Notes under the pieces: model-generated | Databases searched by the model: none | Seen by the model: only the letters and a program-made list of their open reading frames with translations | Told to the model about the DNA's origin: nothing | Part shown: positions 1 through 10,200 of the stretch, piece by piece | Layout: every line of letters starts with the position of its first letter | Position numbering within the stretch: the stretch's first letter is position 1 | Translations under genes and position numbers: made by a program | Assembly: GCA_004555155.1 (NCBI GenBank) | Contig: SFJH01000034.1 | Coordinates: forward strand, 1 to 19,983 | Reading direction: 5' to 3' | DNA from: Clostridiales bacterium | GTDB taxonomy: Bacteria > Bacillota > Clostridia > Christensenellales > Aristaeellaceae | DNA: 19,983 bases

Positions 1-366
1 CAGATCGTGGGCACCCAGGCCGTCATGAACGTCATCTGCGGCGAGCGCTACAAGATGAACCCCAAGGAGTCCCAGGGCCTGATGCGCGGCGAGTACGGCC
101 GCCTGCCCGCCCCGGTGAACGAGGAGGTTCGCAAGAAGGTCATCGGCGACCAGAAGGTCATCACCTGCCGTCCCGCCGACCTGCTCAAGCCCGAGCTGGC
201 CAACTACCGCAAGGAGATCGGCCAGTACATCACCCAGGAGGAGGACGTGCTCTCCTACGCCCTGTTCCCGCAGGTTGCCGAGAAGTTCTTCAAGGCCCGC
301 CAGGCGTCCCAGCTGCAGCTGGACAACTCCGTGCTGGACACCAAGAACAACGCGATGCCCATCTGA
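1..366 (+). CDS. oadA: Oxaloacetate decarboxylase alpha / pyruvate carboxylase subunit B, C-terminal part (5' end outside window)
   Basis: Only the last 121 codons are present; the frame is open from base 1 (Q-I-V-G-T-Q) to TGA at 364-366. The segment matches the C-terminal part of the conserved carboxylase domain of oxaloacetate decarboxylase alpha and pyruvate carboxylase subunit B, with GERYKM, GEYGRLPAPV, CRPADLL and QEEDVLSYALFPQVAEKFF. This family moves a carboxyl group between biotin and pyruvate/oxaloacetate using a metal-dependent TIM barrel, which would lie upstream of the window. The protein ends about 20 residues after EKFF, with no alanine/proline linker and no AMKM biotinylation motif. 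The biotin carrier must therefore be a separate protein. That is common for the Na+-pump or methylmalonyl-CoA decarboxylase-like arrangement in Clostridia. The family is clear. Which reaction it performs (decarboxylase pump or PycB-like carboxylase) cannot be decided from this fragment, so the symbol is tentative. Confidence 0.85.
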   Translation, partial: QIVGTQAVMNVICGERYKMNPKESQGLMRGEYGRLPAPVNEEVRKKVIGDQKVITCRPADLLKPELANYRKEIGQYITQEEDVLSYALFPQVAEKFFKARQASQLQLDNSVLDTKNNAMPI

Positions 367-378
367 GTACCATCCATC

Positions 379-408
379 AAAACCGCCGCGCTTGCGCGGC
401 GGTTTTTT
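379..408 (+). terminator. Rho-independent terminator after the carboxylase gene
   Basis: Twelve-base arms AAAACCGCCGCG (379-390) and CGCGGCGGTTTT (395-406) are fully complementary around a CTTG loop. They are followed by a T-run ending at 408, 13 bases after the stop codon. The A-run on the left side means it could also work on the opposite strand. Confidence 0.9.
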
Positions 409-514
409 GCGCGCCGTTCGCCCGGATTGCGTCACATCTGTGTCATAAAAGTATTGCATAACTATGAAATTGTTTTCGAAAGGGTTGCAATAGACGTACA
501 ATCGCCGATATTTT

Positions 515-543
515 TTGGGAAAAACGGGAATATGCAGTATAAT
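515..543 (+). promoter_or_regulatory. Sigma-A type promoter of the CapA-family gene
   Basis: A perfect TATAAT lies at 538-543 with TTGGGA (4 of 6 to consensus) at 515-520 and a 17-base spacer. It sits in an AT-rich island (about 430-560) between the upstream terminator and the gene. Transcription would begin near 550, giving a leader of about 25 bases that contains the CCGGAGGT ribosome binding site at 563-570. Confidence 0.7.
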
Positions 544-574
544 TAGTACGATTGCTATTCATCCGGAGGTTTCC

Positions 575-1957
575 ATGGCAAAGAAATCGACAAAAAATAG
601 AAAGAACGCGGCAAAGTCCCGCCGTGCGCAGAGGCGCAGACAGGAACGGACGGCGGGCATCATCGTTTGCGCGTTTCTGTGCATCTGTATCGGCATTTGC
701 GCGGCGGTTCGCATCGCCAACAGCCGCGGCCCGAAGACGTCGGGCGGCCAGTGGGTCGTTGCGGACGGCGAGATGGAGATTCTCGCGCCCGCGGCCGGAG
801 AGACGCTGGACTATGCAAGCGCCGGCGCGCCGGGCGAAGGACTGCCATTCCTTCAGCCCACGGAAGCGCCTGAGCCCGCAGCCACGCCGGAGCCGACGGC
901 AGAGAGCAGCGCGGACACCTTCGTCGCCCTGCCGGAGCCGGTCATTCCGGAGGCCACGGCCCCCTCGCTGGAGCCGGAGAAGGCGCTGGAGTACATTCCG
1001 ATTACCATCACCGCCGTGGGCGACTGCACGCTGGGCGGAGAGATCAAGTCCGGCGCGTATCGCTCCTTCCAGTCCTATGCGAACAAGTACGGCCCCGACT
1101 ACTTCTTCCAGAACGTGCGCAGCCTGTTCGAATCCGATGACCTGACCATCGTCAATCTGGAGGGCCCGCTGACCACCAGCGACGACATGCGCAGCGGCCG
1201 CACCTTCAACTTCCGCGGAGATCCGAAGTATGTGCAGATTCTCTCGGGCTCCAGCGTGGAGATCGCCAATGTGGCCAACAACCACTCGCTGGACTTCGGC
1301 GAGGAGGGCTTCAACGAGACCGCCCAGGTGCTGGAGGACGAGGGCATCGGCGTCAGCGGCTTCAGCCGCGTGTACTTTACGGACGTCAAGGGCGTGCGGG
1401 TCTGCTCGCTGGGCTTCACCGAGTGGGCCTATTCCCAGGAGCAGCTCGAGAAGGCGGTGCGCGCGGCCCGCGAGCAGTGCGATCTGCTGATCGTCTCCAT
1501 CCATTGGGGCGAGGAGGGCAATCACAGCGCCACCGATACCCAGGTCAAGCTGGGCCGGGCCATGGTGGATGCGGGCGCGGATCTGATCATCGGCAACCAC
1601 AGCCATGTCTATGGCGGCGTGGAGCTGTACAAGGGCAAGTACATCATCTACAGCCTGGGCAACTTCTGCTTCGGCGGCAACCGCAATCCCGCCGACAAGA
1701 ACTGCACCGTCTTCCAGCAGACCTTCAACATTTCGCTGGACGGCGCGGTTTCCGACGGCGGCATCAACATCATTCCCGCCCGGATTTCCGGCCAGAACAG
1801 CACCAACGATTTCCAGCCCTATATTCTCTCCGGCGACGCGGCGCTGACGCAGCTGAAGAAGGTCGCCGCCGTGTCCAATGTCGACGCGTCCCAGATGCTC
1901 TGGATGGATTACAGCCAGAGCCCGGTGGGCGCGGTGGCGCTGAGCAACGGATTCTGA
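575..1957 (+). CDS. Membrane-anchored CapA-family (poly-gamma-glutamate synthesis type) metallophosphoesterase
   Basis: The 460-residue protein starts at ATG 575, chosen because GGAGGT at 565-570 is well placed and TATAAT at 538-543 lies just before it; an upstream ATG at 515 would fall inside the promoter. A basic N-terminus (residues 1-26) leads into one hydrophobic segment (about 27-47). A Pro/Ala/Glu-rich linker (about 92-137) then leads to an extracytoplasmic catalytic domain (about 142-400). The domain carries the CapA/PgsA metallophosphatase signatures AVGDCTLGG (147-155), NLEGPLT (194-200), NVANNHSLDFG (232-242), SIHWGEEGN (308-316), GNHSHV (340-345) and SLGNFCFGG (360-368), whose D, N and H residues are the expected metal ligands. 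CapA proteins take part in polyglutamate capsule synthesis in Bacillus. No capB or capC genes are next to this copy, so a capsule role is not supported here and another cell-surface role is as likely. The next gene follows after 38 bases, so the two are probably cotranscribed. Confidence 0.88.
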   Translation: MAKKSTKNRKNAAKSRRAQRRRQERTAGIIVCAFLCICIGICAAVRIANSRGPKTSGGQWVVADGEMEILAPAAGETLDYASAGAPGEGLPFLQPTEAPEPAATPEPTAESSADTFVALPEPVIPEATAPSLEPEKALEYIPITITAVGDCTLGGEIKSGAYRSFQSYANKYGPDYFFQNVRSLFESDDLTIVNLEGPLTTSDDMRSGRTFNFRGDPKYVQILSGSSVEIANVANNHSLDFGEEGFNETAQVLEDEGIGVSGFSRVYFTDVKGVRVCSLGFTEWAYSQEQLEKAVRAAREQCDLLIVSIHWGEEGNHSATDTQVKLGRAMVDAGADLIIGNHSHVYGGVELYKGKYIIYSLGNFCFGGNRNPADKNCTVFQQTFNISLDGAVSDGGINIIPARISGQNSTNDFQPYILSGDAALTQLKKVAAVSNVDASQMLWMDYSQSPVGAVALSNGF

Positions 1958-1995
1958 AAGCATTGAAGATCATCCCCTGAAAGGAGGTGGATGGG

Positions 1996-2985
1996 ATGCA
2001 GCGATGTGTTCCGGCCTCCTTCAGGGGTTCTGTTTTGGTGCGGCGCGGGGAGGAGACGCTGCTTCGCGTCTGCCAGGGCATGCGCGATCTGCCCAATCGC
2101 ATTCCCATCGACGAACAGACCCGCTTCCCGACTGCATCCGCCGGCAAGGCGTTCGTCGCCGCGGCGGTTTTGCAGCTGGTGGAGCAGGGAAGGCTTATGC
2201 TGGACGAAACGCCGCCGGGATTGCCGGAGGGCCTCGCGCCCGGCGTGACCGTGCGGCGGCTGCTGAACCACACCTCCGGCGTGCCGGATTACTTCGACGA
2301 ATCCGTGATGGACGATTACGACGCGCTGTGGGTCGACTTTCCCAACTACAAAATCCGCAGAAACGGCGATCTGTTCCCGCTGTTTGCGGGCAAGCCCATG
2401 CTGTATGCGCCCGGCGAGCGGTTTCAGTACAACAACACCGGCTATGTGCTGCTGGCCGCGGCCATCGAGGCGGTTACCGGACTGCCCTTCGACGAGCATC
2501 TGCGGCGCGCGGTGTTCGAGCCCGCGGGCATGTCGCGCACCGGCTATTTCGAACTGGACCGGCTGCCGGAGAACTGCGCCAACGCCTACATCTGGGACGC
2601 GGCGCGGCAGGAGTTCTACACGAACATCTTCAGCGTGGACGCCAAGGGCACCGGCGCGGGCGGCGCATACACCACGGTGGAGGACGTCTCCCGGTTCTGG
2701 AGCGCGCTGTTCGGCGGAAGACTGGTGGGGCCGGAGGCGCTGAAGGCGATGGCGGGCGTGCAGGCCCGGGAGGAGGGCGGCGACGCCTACGGCTTCGGCC
2801 TGTGGCTGCTGCAGCGGCGGGGAAGGCTGCTGCCCGCCTTCACCGGCTGCGATCCCGGCGTCAGCTTCGCCACGGTTTTCAGCCCGGAGGAGCGGCTGGA
2901 GATCACCGCCGTCAGCAACTTTGGCGACGACGTGTGGGCAGTCCGCGACGCGCTTCTGCGCGAAATCCCGGCGGTTCGGCCATGA
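1996..2985 (+). CDS. Serine hydrolase of the class C beta-lactamase / penicillin-binding fold
   Basis: The 329-residue protein starts at ATG 1996, eight bases after a strong AAAGGAGG site (1980-1987). The GTG at 1987 overlaps that site and is unlikely to be the start. The active-site serine motif S-x-x-K is S48-A-G-K51, the Y-x-N motif is Y145-N-N147, and NHTSGVPDYF (91-100) and YAPGERFQYNNTGYVLL are typical of Pfam Beta-lactamase (PF00144). The third motif, usually H-x-G or K-T-G, appears as FTGCDPGVSF (282-291), so it is a variant. There is no signal peptide or membrane segment, which suggests a cytoplasmic enzyme such as an esterase or D-aminopeptidase-like hydrolase rather than a secreted lactamase. 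The substrate cannot be read from sequence. It follows the CapA-like gene closely with no terminator between, so they are likely one operon. Confidence 0.85.
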   Translation: MQRCVPASFRGSVLVRRGEETLLRVCQGMRDLPNRIPIDEQTRFPTASAGKAFVAAAVLQLVEQGRLMLDETPPGLPEGLAPGVTVRRLLNHTSGVPDYFDESVMDDYDALWVDFPNYKIRRNGDLFPLFAGKPMLYAPGERFQYNNTGYVLLAAAIEAVTGLPFDEHLRRAVFEPAGMSRTGYFELDRLPENCANAYIWDAARQEFYTNIFSVDAKGTGAGGAYTTVEDVSRFWSALFGGRLVGPEALKAMAGVQAREEGGDAYGFGLWLLQRRGRLLPAFTGCDPGVSFATVFSPEERLEITAVSNFGDDVWAVRDALLREIPAVRP

Positions 2986-3022
2986 AATTTACTTTAGAGG
3001 GCTGTCTATTCGCGCGGAAACG

Positions 3023-3031
3023 TGCTATAAT
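3023..3031 (+). promoter_or_regulatory. Extended -10 promoter for glnS
   Basis: TGCTATAAT is a perfect extended -10 element (TGn plus TATAAT at 3026-3031) inside a short AT-rich gap between two GC-rich genes. The -35 region (about 3002-3008) matches poorly, as is usual for extended -10 promoters. The predicted leader of about 25-30 bases holds GAGGGAGG at 3049-3056. Confidence 0.7.
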
Positions 3032-3064
3032 ACCCCATATACAATTTTGAGGGAGGATTCTCAT

Positions 3065-4792
<1,728 letters not shown>

Positions 4793-4800
4793 ATCAAAGC

Positions 4801-4830
4801 AACGAGGGAGCAGGAGCTGCTCCCTCGTTT
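4801..4830 (+). terminator. Probable terminator hairpin after glnS
   Basis: Twelve-base perfect arms AACGAGGGAGCA (4801-4812) and TGCTCCCTCGTT (4818-4829) enclose GGAGC, eight bases after the glnS stop. The T-tract is short (TTT at 4828-4830), but an AT-rich stretch with a further T-run follows at 4846-4852. Partial read-through into the next gene is possible. Confidence 0.7.
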
Positions 4831-4871
4831 CGTGTCAAAAAATTTTTCTTTGAATACAGGGGGGTGAGGGG

Positions 4872-5807
4872 ATGATCATCAGTGCGAGCAGAAGGACGGA
4901 CCTGCCCGCGGCCCACGCGCTGTGGCTGGAGAACCGGTTCCGGGAGGGCTTTGTGCTGGTGCGCAATCCGATGAACCCGCGCCGCGTGAGCCGCGTGCCG
5001 CTGTCGCCGGAGACCGTGGACGGCGTGGTGTTCTGGACGAAAGACCCCGCGCCGATGCTCGGGCGGCTGGAGCTCTTCCGGCCGTATCCCTATTACTTCC
5101 AGTATACGCTGACGGCCTACGGCCGGGATGCGGAGCCGGATCTGCCGGATCACAGCGCGCGCGTCGAGACCTTTCTTCGGCTGGCCGACCGGATTGGCCC
5201 CGAGCGCGTGCTCTGGCGCTACGATCCGATTCTGATCTCGCCGCGCTATTCCCCCGAGTGGCATCTGAAGGCGTTTTCCCAGCTCGCGGAGCGGCTCACG
5301 GGGGCGACGCGGCGGGTGACCATCAGCTTTGTGGATACCTATGCCCGCAACCGGAAGCGACTGGCGTCGATGGGCAGCGAAACCATCGGCGAAAGCACCA
5401 TGCGCCGGATGGCTGCGGAGATGGCGAAGATCGCCCGAAGCAGCGGCATGCAGATCGTCGCCTGCGCGGAGGCTGCGGACCTCTCCGATTGCGGCGTGGC
5501 GCGGTCGAGCTGTATCGACGCGGAGCTGCTGGGGCGCATCGGCGGCGTGCCGCTGAAGGCGGGGCGGGATTCCGGCCAGCGCGCCGCCTGCGGATGCGCG
5601 CCCAGCGTCGATATCGGCGCGTACAACACCTGCCCCAACGGCTGTCTCTACTGCTATGCCAACTACAGCCCCGCGCTGCTGCAGGCCAGCCTGGCCCGAC
5701 GGGACGACGCCTCGCCGCTGCTCTGCGACCGGCTGGGCGAGGGCGATTGCGTGGCCGATCGCGCGGTCCGTTCCCTGCGGGATGCCCAGCTTCGCATGGA
5801 GCTGTAG
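4872..5807 (+). CDS. DUF1848 protein with C-terminal radical-SAM-like CX3CX2C cluster
   Basis: The 311-residue protein begins at ATG 4872, right after a G-rich Shine-Dalgarno region (4857-4870). MIISASRRTDLPA at the N-terminus, VRNPMNP, VFWTKDP and the C-terminal CPNGCLYCYANY are hallmarks of the DUF1848 family. The cysteines C254, C258 and C261 form CX3CX2C, the pattern that binds the [4Fe-4S] cluster of radical SAM enzymes. Here it lies near the C-terminus instead of the N-terminus. Two further cysteines (C240, C242) lie just before it. Pfam notes this similarity, but the reaction is unknown to me. The rest of the protein looks soluble with alternating helices and strands, compatible with a barrel. 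The gene is alone between two hairpins (4801-4830 and 5840-5882), and I see no partner gene that suggests a substrate. Confidence 0.88.
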   Translation: MIISASRRTDLPAAHALWLENRFREGFVLVRNPMNPRRVSRVPLSPETVDGVVFWTKDPAPMLGRLELFRPYPYYFQYTLTAYGRDAEPDLPDHSARVETFLRLADRIGPERVLWRYDPILISPRYSPEWHLKAFSQLAERLTGATRRVTISFVDTYARNRKRLASMGSETIGESTMRRMAAEMAKIARSSGMQIVACAEAADLSDCGVARSSCIDAELLGRIGGVPLKAGRDSGQRAACGCAPSVDIGAYNTCPNGCLYCYANYSPALLQASLARRDDASPLLCDRLGEGDCVADRAVRSLRDAQLRMEL

Positions 5808-5839
5808 CGCATCGTCTCAGAAGCGAACCAATCCATGGA

Positions 5840-5882
5840 AAACCGCCCGCAGGGCATCGGCTTTCGATGCTGCGGGCGGTTT
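5840..5882. terminator. Bidirectional terminator between the DUF1848 gene and the polC-MATE operon
   Basis: Arms AAACCGCCCGCA (5840-5851) and TGCGGGCGGTTT (5871-5882) pair fully. The stem continues with GCATCG/CGATGC (5854-5859 and 5865-5870) after a two-base GG bulge, with a GCTTT loop. A-rich and T-rich flanks on the two sides let it end transcription from both convergent genes, whose stops lie at 5807 (+) and 5897 (-). Confidence 0.85.
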
Positions 5883-5896
5883 ATTATGTGCGGGGA

Positions 5897-7264
5897 TCAG
5901 GCCGCCTTGTTCAGCGGTTCGGGCTCCTCCTTCATCTCCCTGAGCACGCTGATCTCCAGCGGCACGGCGAAGGCGAAGGAGATGATGTCGGCGATCGGCT
6001 GGGAGAGCTCCACGCCGAAGATGCCGAAGAGCCGGGGCAGCAGCAGCACTGCGGGAATGAAGAACAGTCCCTGGCGGGCCATGGCCAGGAAGGAGGCGGG
6101 CAGGGCCTTGCCGATGGTCTGGGTCATCATGTTGCACATGACGATCCACGCGGCCAGCGGGAAGGTGACGCACTGCATCCGCAGGGCGATGGTGCCCACA
6201 TCGATGACCGCCGGGTCATCGCGGAACACGGAGACGATCTGCGGCGCGAAGATGAAGCCGACGATCGCCAGCACGATCAGCACCGCCGTGGAGAGCTTCA
6301 CGCAGAACCAGAAGGCCTCCTTCACGCGGCTGAACTTCTTTGCGCCGTAGTTGAAGCCGCAGACCGGCTGGAAGCCCTGACCGAAGCCGATCAGGCAGCT
6401 GTTGGCGAACTGCATGATGCGGGTGACGATGGACATGCCGGCGATGGCGGCGTCGCCGTACGCGCCGGCGGCGAGGTTCAGGCAGATCGTCGCCACGCTG
6501 CCCAGCCCCTGGCGCAGCAGCGACGGCGCGCCGCCGCGGACGATCTCCTTGTAGAGCGCCCTGCGCGGGCGGAAGCAGGAGATGCGGATGGGAATGCTGC
6601 TGCCGCGATATGTGCCGAAGAGCAGCAGCACGAAGCTCACAAACTGGCTGATGATGGTGGCCAGCGCCGCGCCAGCGATGCCCATGTTCAACACGAAGAT
6701 CAGCAGCGGGTCGAGGGCGATGTTCAGCACCGCGCCGGAGGTGATGCCCACCATGGCGTAGGCGGCGTTGCCCTGGAAGCGCAGCTGGTTGTTCAGCACC
6801 AGCGAGGCGGTCATGTAAGGCGCGCCGATCAGGATGATGCGCATGTAGTCCACGGCATAGGGCAGGATCGTCTCCGTGGAGCCCAGCCACCGCGCCAGCG
6901 GCCGGAGGAAGATCAGGCCGAAGCCCATGATCACCGCGCCCGCGATCAGCGCGGAGAAGAAGCCGGTGGCGGCCATCTCCTGCGCGGTGTCGTTATCGTG
7001 ACGGCCCAGCGCCCGGGAGATGAAGTTGCCCGAGCCGTGGCCGAAGAAAAAGCCCACTGCCTGGATGATGGCCATCAGCGAGAACACCACGCCGACCGCC
7101 GCGGACTCGCTGGTGCCCAGCTGGCCGACGAAGAAGGTGTCGGCCATGTTGTAGAATGCGCTGACCAGCATGCTGATGATCGTCGGCACAGCCAGCCGGC
7201 ACACCAGCGGCTTCACGGGCGTTTCAGTCATCAATCTGAACTTTTTCTCCTGTGCGTTTTCCAA
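5897..7264 (-). CDS. MATE-family multidrug/metabolite antiporter
   Basis: The protein of about 455 residues has the expected 12 hydrophobic segments and the MATE opening MTETPVKPLVCRLAVPTIIS followed by SAFYNMADTFFVGQLG. MATE proteins export cationic drugs or metabolites in exchange for Na+ or H+; the substrate here is unknown. The best start is TTG at 7264 (MENAQEKKFRLM...): AAAGGAG (7274-7280) lies nine bases upstream, and related proteins usually have this short polar N-terminal tail. The ATG at 7231 (MTETPVKP) is the alternative, but no good ribosome binding site precedes it. The gap to the polC stop is 19 bases, almost filled by the ribosome binding site, so it should be the last gene of the frr-to-polC operon. 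The hairpin at 5840-5882 follows it. Confidence 0.9.
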   Translation of the reverse strand: MENAQEKKFRLMTETPVKPLVCRLAVPTIISMLVSAFYNMADTFFVGQLGTSESAAVGVVFSLMAIIQAVGFFFGHGSGNFISRALGRHDNDTAQEMAATGFFSALIAGAVIMGFGLIFLRPLARWLGSTETILPYAVDYMRIILIGAPYMTASLVLNNQLRFQGNAAYAMVGITSGAVLNIALDPLLIFVLNMGIAGAALATIISQFVSFVLLLFGTYRGSSIPIRISCFRPRRALYKEIVRGGAPSLLRQGLGSVATICLNLAAGAYGDAAIAGMSIVTRIMQFANSCLIGFGQGFQPVCGFNYGAKKFSRVKEAFWFCVKLSTAVLIVLAIVGFIFAPQIVSVFRDDPAVIDVGTIALRMQCVTFPLAAWIVMCNMMTQTIGKALPASFLAMARQGLFFIPAVLLLPRLFGIFGVELSQPIADIISFAFAVPLEISVLREMKEEPEPLNKAA

Positions 7265-7283
7265 GGTAAACCACTCCTTTGGT

Positions 7284-10200
7284 TCAAATGCTGAATTCAA
7301 ACAGTGAGACCTGACTGGTCTCAGGCATGTCGCCCAGACAGCCCGCCTGCCGGAGCGTCTCGATGACGCCCTTGGGCACCTTGCGGCGCAGCATGTCGTC
7401 CTGGGAGATGAAGGGACCTGCCTGGCGGGAGACCACAAAGGCCTCCGCCGCGTTCGCGCCCACGCCGGGCAGCGCGCTGAGGGGCGGCAGGATGATTCCG
7501 TCGTCGTCGATCAGGAAATCCGCGGCGGCGGAGCGGTAGATGTCGACGGGCTTCAGGTGCACGCCGCGCAGGTTCATCTCGATCAGGATTTCCAGGATGG
7601 TGTTCTCATCCTCCTTGCTGGCGGTCAGCTCGGACTTGTCCAGGGCCTTGATGGCGTCGATCATGCCGCGCAGCTCATCCACATCGGAGGTGCACATTCG
7701 CGAGGCGTCGAAGCTCTCGGCGTTTCGGTAGAGGTAGCAGCAGTAGTAGGCTGCGGGGTAGTAGATCTTGAAGTAGGCGATGCGCAGCGCCATGGTGACG
7801 TAGGCCACGGCGTGGGCCTTCGGGAACATGTACTTGATCTTCTTGCAGCTGTCGATGAACCAGGGCGGCGCTTCCGTGGCGGCCTCGAGGGCCTCCTCCA
7901 TGAACGGCTGCAGGCCCTTGCCCTTTCGGACGGACTCCATGGTCTTGAAGGAGACCTCGGAGTCGATGCCGTAGGAGATCATCTGGTTCATGATGTCGTC
8001 GCGGGTGCAGATGCACTCGCGCAGCGGCACACCCTGGTGCACCAGATCCTGGGCGTTGCCCAGCCACACGTCGGTGCCGTGGGACAGGCCGGAGATGCGG
8101 ATCAGCTCCTCCATGGTGGTGGGCTTCGTCTCCTTCAGCATGCCGCGGACGAACTTGGTGCCGAACTCGGGCACGCCCAGCGTGCCGCACTCGGCCACGC
8201 CCAGCTCCTCGGCGGTGATGCCCAGCGCCTCGGTGCCGGAGAACAGCGACATGATCTGCTTGAAGATCGCCGGATCGTTCAGCGGCACGTCCTGGGGCTT
8301 GATGCCCGTCAGATCCTGCAGGCGGCGCAGCATGATGGGATCGTCGTGGCCCAGAACGTCCAGCTTGACCAGCACGTCGTGCATGGAGTTGAAGTCGAAG
8401 TGGGTGGTGACCGTGTCGGTGGTCATGTCGTCCGCGGGGTGCTGGATGGGCGTGAACTGATAGATCTCGTAGCCCTTGGGCAGCACCACCATGCCCGCCG
8501 GATGCTGGCCCGTGGTGCGCTTGACGCCGGTGATGCCCTTTGCCAAACGCTCCTTCTCGGCGGCCGGCAGGCTCAGCCCGCGCTCCTCGGCGTACTTCAG
8601 CACGTAGCCGTAGGCGGTCTTTTCGGCGATGGTGCCGATGGTGCCGGCGCGGAAGCAGTACTCGGCGCCGAACAGCTCCTTGATGTAATTGTGGGCCACC
8701 GGCTGATAGACGCCGGCGAAGTTCAGGTCGATGTCGGGCACCTTGTTGCCCTTGAAGCCCAGGAACACCTCGAAGGGGATGTTGAAGCCGTCCTTGTACA
8801 TGCTGGTGCCGCACACCGGGCAGTCCTTCAGCGGCATGTCGAAGCCGGTGGAGTACTCCTTGGGGATGTCGAACTCATAGTGCTTGCACTTGGGGCAGAC
8901 GTAGTGGGGCGGCAGCGAGTTGACCTCGGTGATGCCCGACAAAAACGCCACCAGCGACGAGCCCACCGAGCCGCGGGAGCCGACGATGTAGCCGTCGGAC
9001 AGGCTCTTGGCCACCAGCTTCACCGCGATCATGTACAGCGTGGAGAAGCCGTAGCCGATGATCGCGCCCAGCTCCTTGTCCACGCGCTTCTGCACGATCT
9101 CCGGCAGCGGGTCGCCGTAGATGGAAATCGCCTTGTTCATGGTGATGGAGCGCAGCTCCTCCTCGGCCTCGGGCCAGAAGGGCTGGAACGTCTCCTTGCC
9201 CTCGGGGTGGGGGAGGAACACCTTCACATCGCCCATCTGATCGGCGATTTTGTTGGGGTTGGTGACGACGATCTCCCTGGCCTTGGCGCGGCCCAGATAG
9301 GAGAACTCCTCCAGCATCTCGTCGGTGGTCTTGAAGTACAGCGGCGGCTGGAAGTCCGCGTCCTCGAAGCCCTTGGTGGCCATCAGGATGGCGCGGTAGA
9401 TCGAATCCGTAGGCTCCTTGAAGTGCACGTCGCCGGTGGCGCACACGGGGATGCCCAGCCTGTCGCCCAGCGCCACGATCCTCCGGTTCAGGTCGCGCAG
9501 CCCCTCGTCGTCCTTCACCGTGCCCTCGCGCACCAGGAACTCGTTGTTGCCGATGGGCTGGACCTCCAGATAGTCGTAGAACCTCGCGACCTTCTCGATG
9601 GTTTTCTCGCTCTCGCCGTTCAGGATGGCGCGGAACAGCTCGCCGGATTCGCAGGCGCTGCCCACGATCAGCCCCTCGCGATACTTCTCGATCAGGCTGC
9701 GGGGGATGCGGGGCGTGCGGTGGAAGTAGTTCAGATGCCCTTCGCTGACCAGCCGGTACAGGTTGGTGATGCCGGTCTGGGTGGTGGCCAGCAGGATGAT
9801 GTGATACGATTGCTTGCCCGCGTCGATGGCGTAGCAGGTGTTCAGCTCCCGCAGCAGCGAGATGCTCTTCTGCGCCTGGATCTCGGCAAGCATCTTCATC
9901 AGCACCAGCGCGGTGGCGCGGGCGTCGTGCACGGCGCGGTGGGCGTTGGTCAGGCTCACGCCCAGCATCTTGCAGATGTTGCCCAGCTTGTGGCTCTTGA
10001 AGTTGGGATACTGGTTGCGCGCCAGCGCCAGCGTGTCCAGCGTGGTGAATTCGAAGGGCATGCCGATCAGCGCGAAGGCCCGCCGGAAGAACGCCATGTC
10101 GAAGCTGGCGTTGTGGGCCACCAGCACCGCGCCTTCGCAGAACTTTGCAAAATCGGGCATGGCGTCCTTCAGCGTGCGCTTGTCGCGCAGCATGGCGGAG

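Noticed and set aside
515..574. Longer start for the CapA protein at ATG 515
   Set aside because: The extra 20 codons would cover the TATAAT promoter and lack a ribosome binding site, whereas ATG 575 has GGAGGT at a good distance.
4922..7294. A 790-codon + strand frame running through the DUF1848 gene, the terminator and the MATE gene
   Set aside because: It crosses a strong bidirectional terminator and overlaps two recognisable genes; the translation has no known features.
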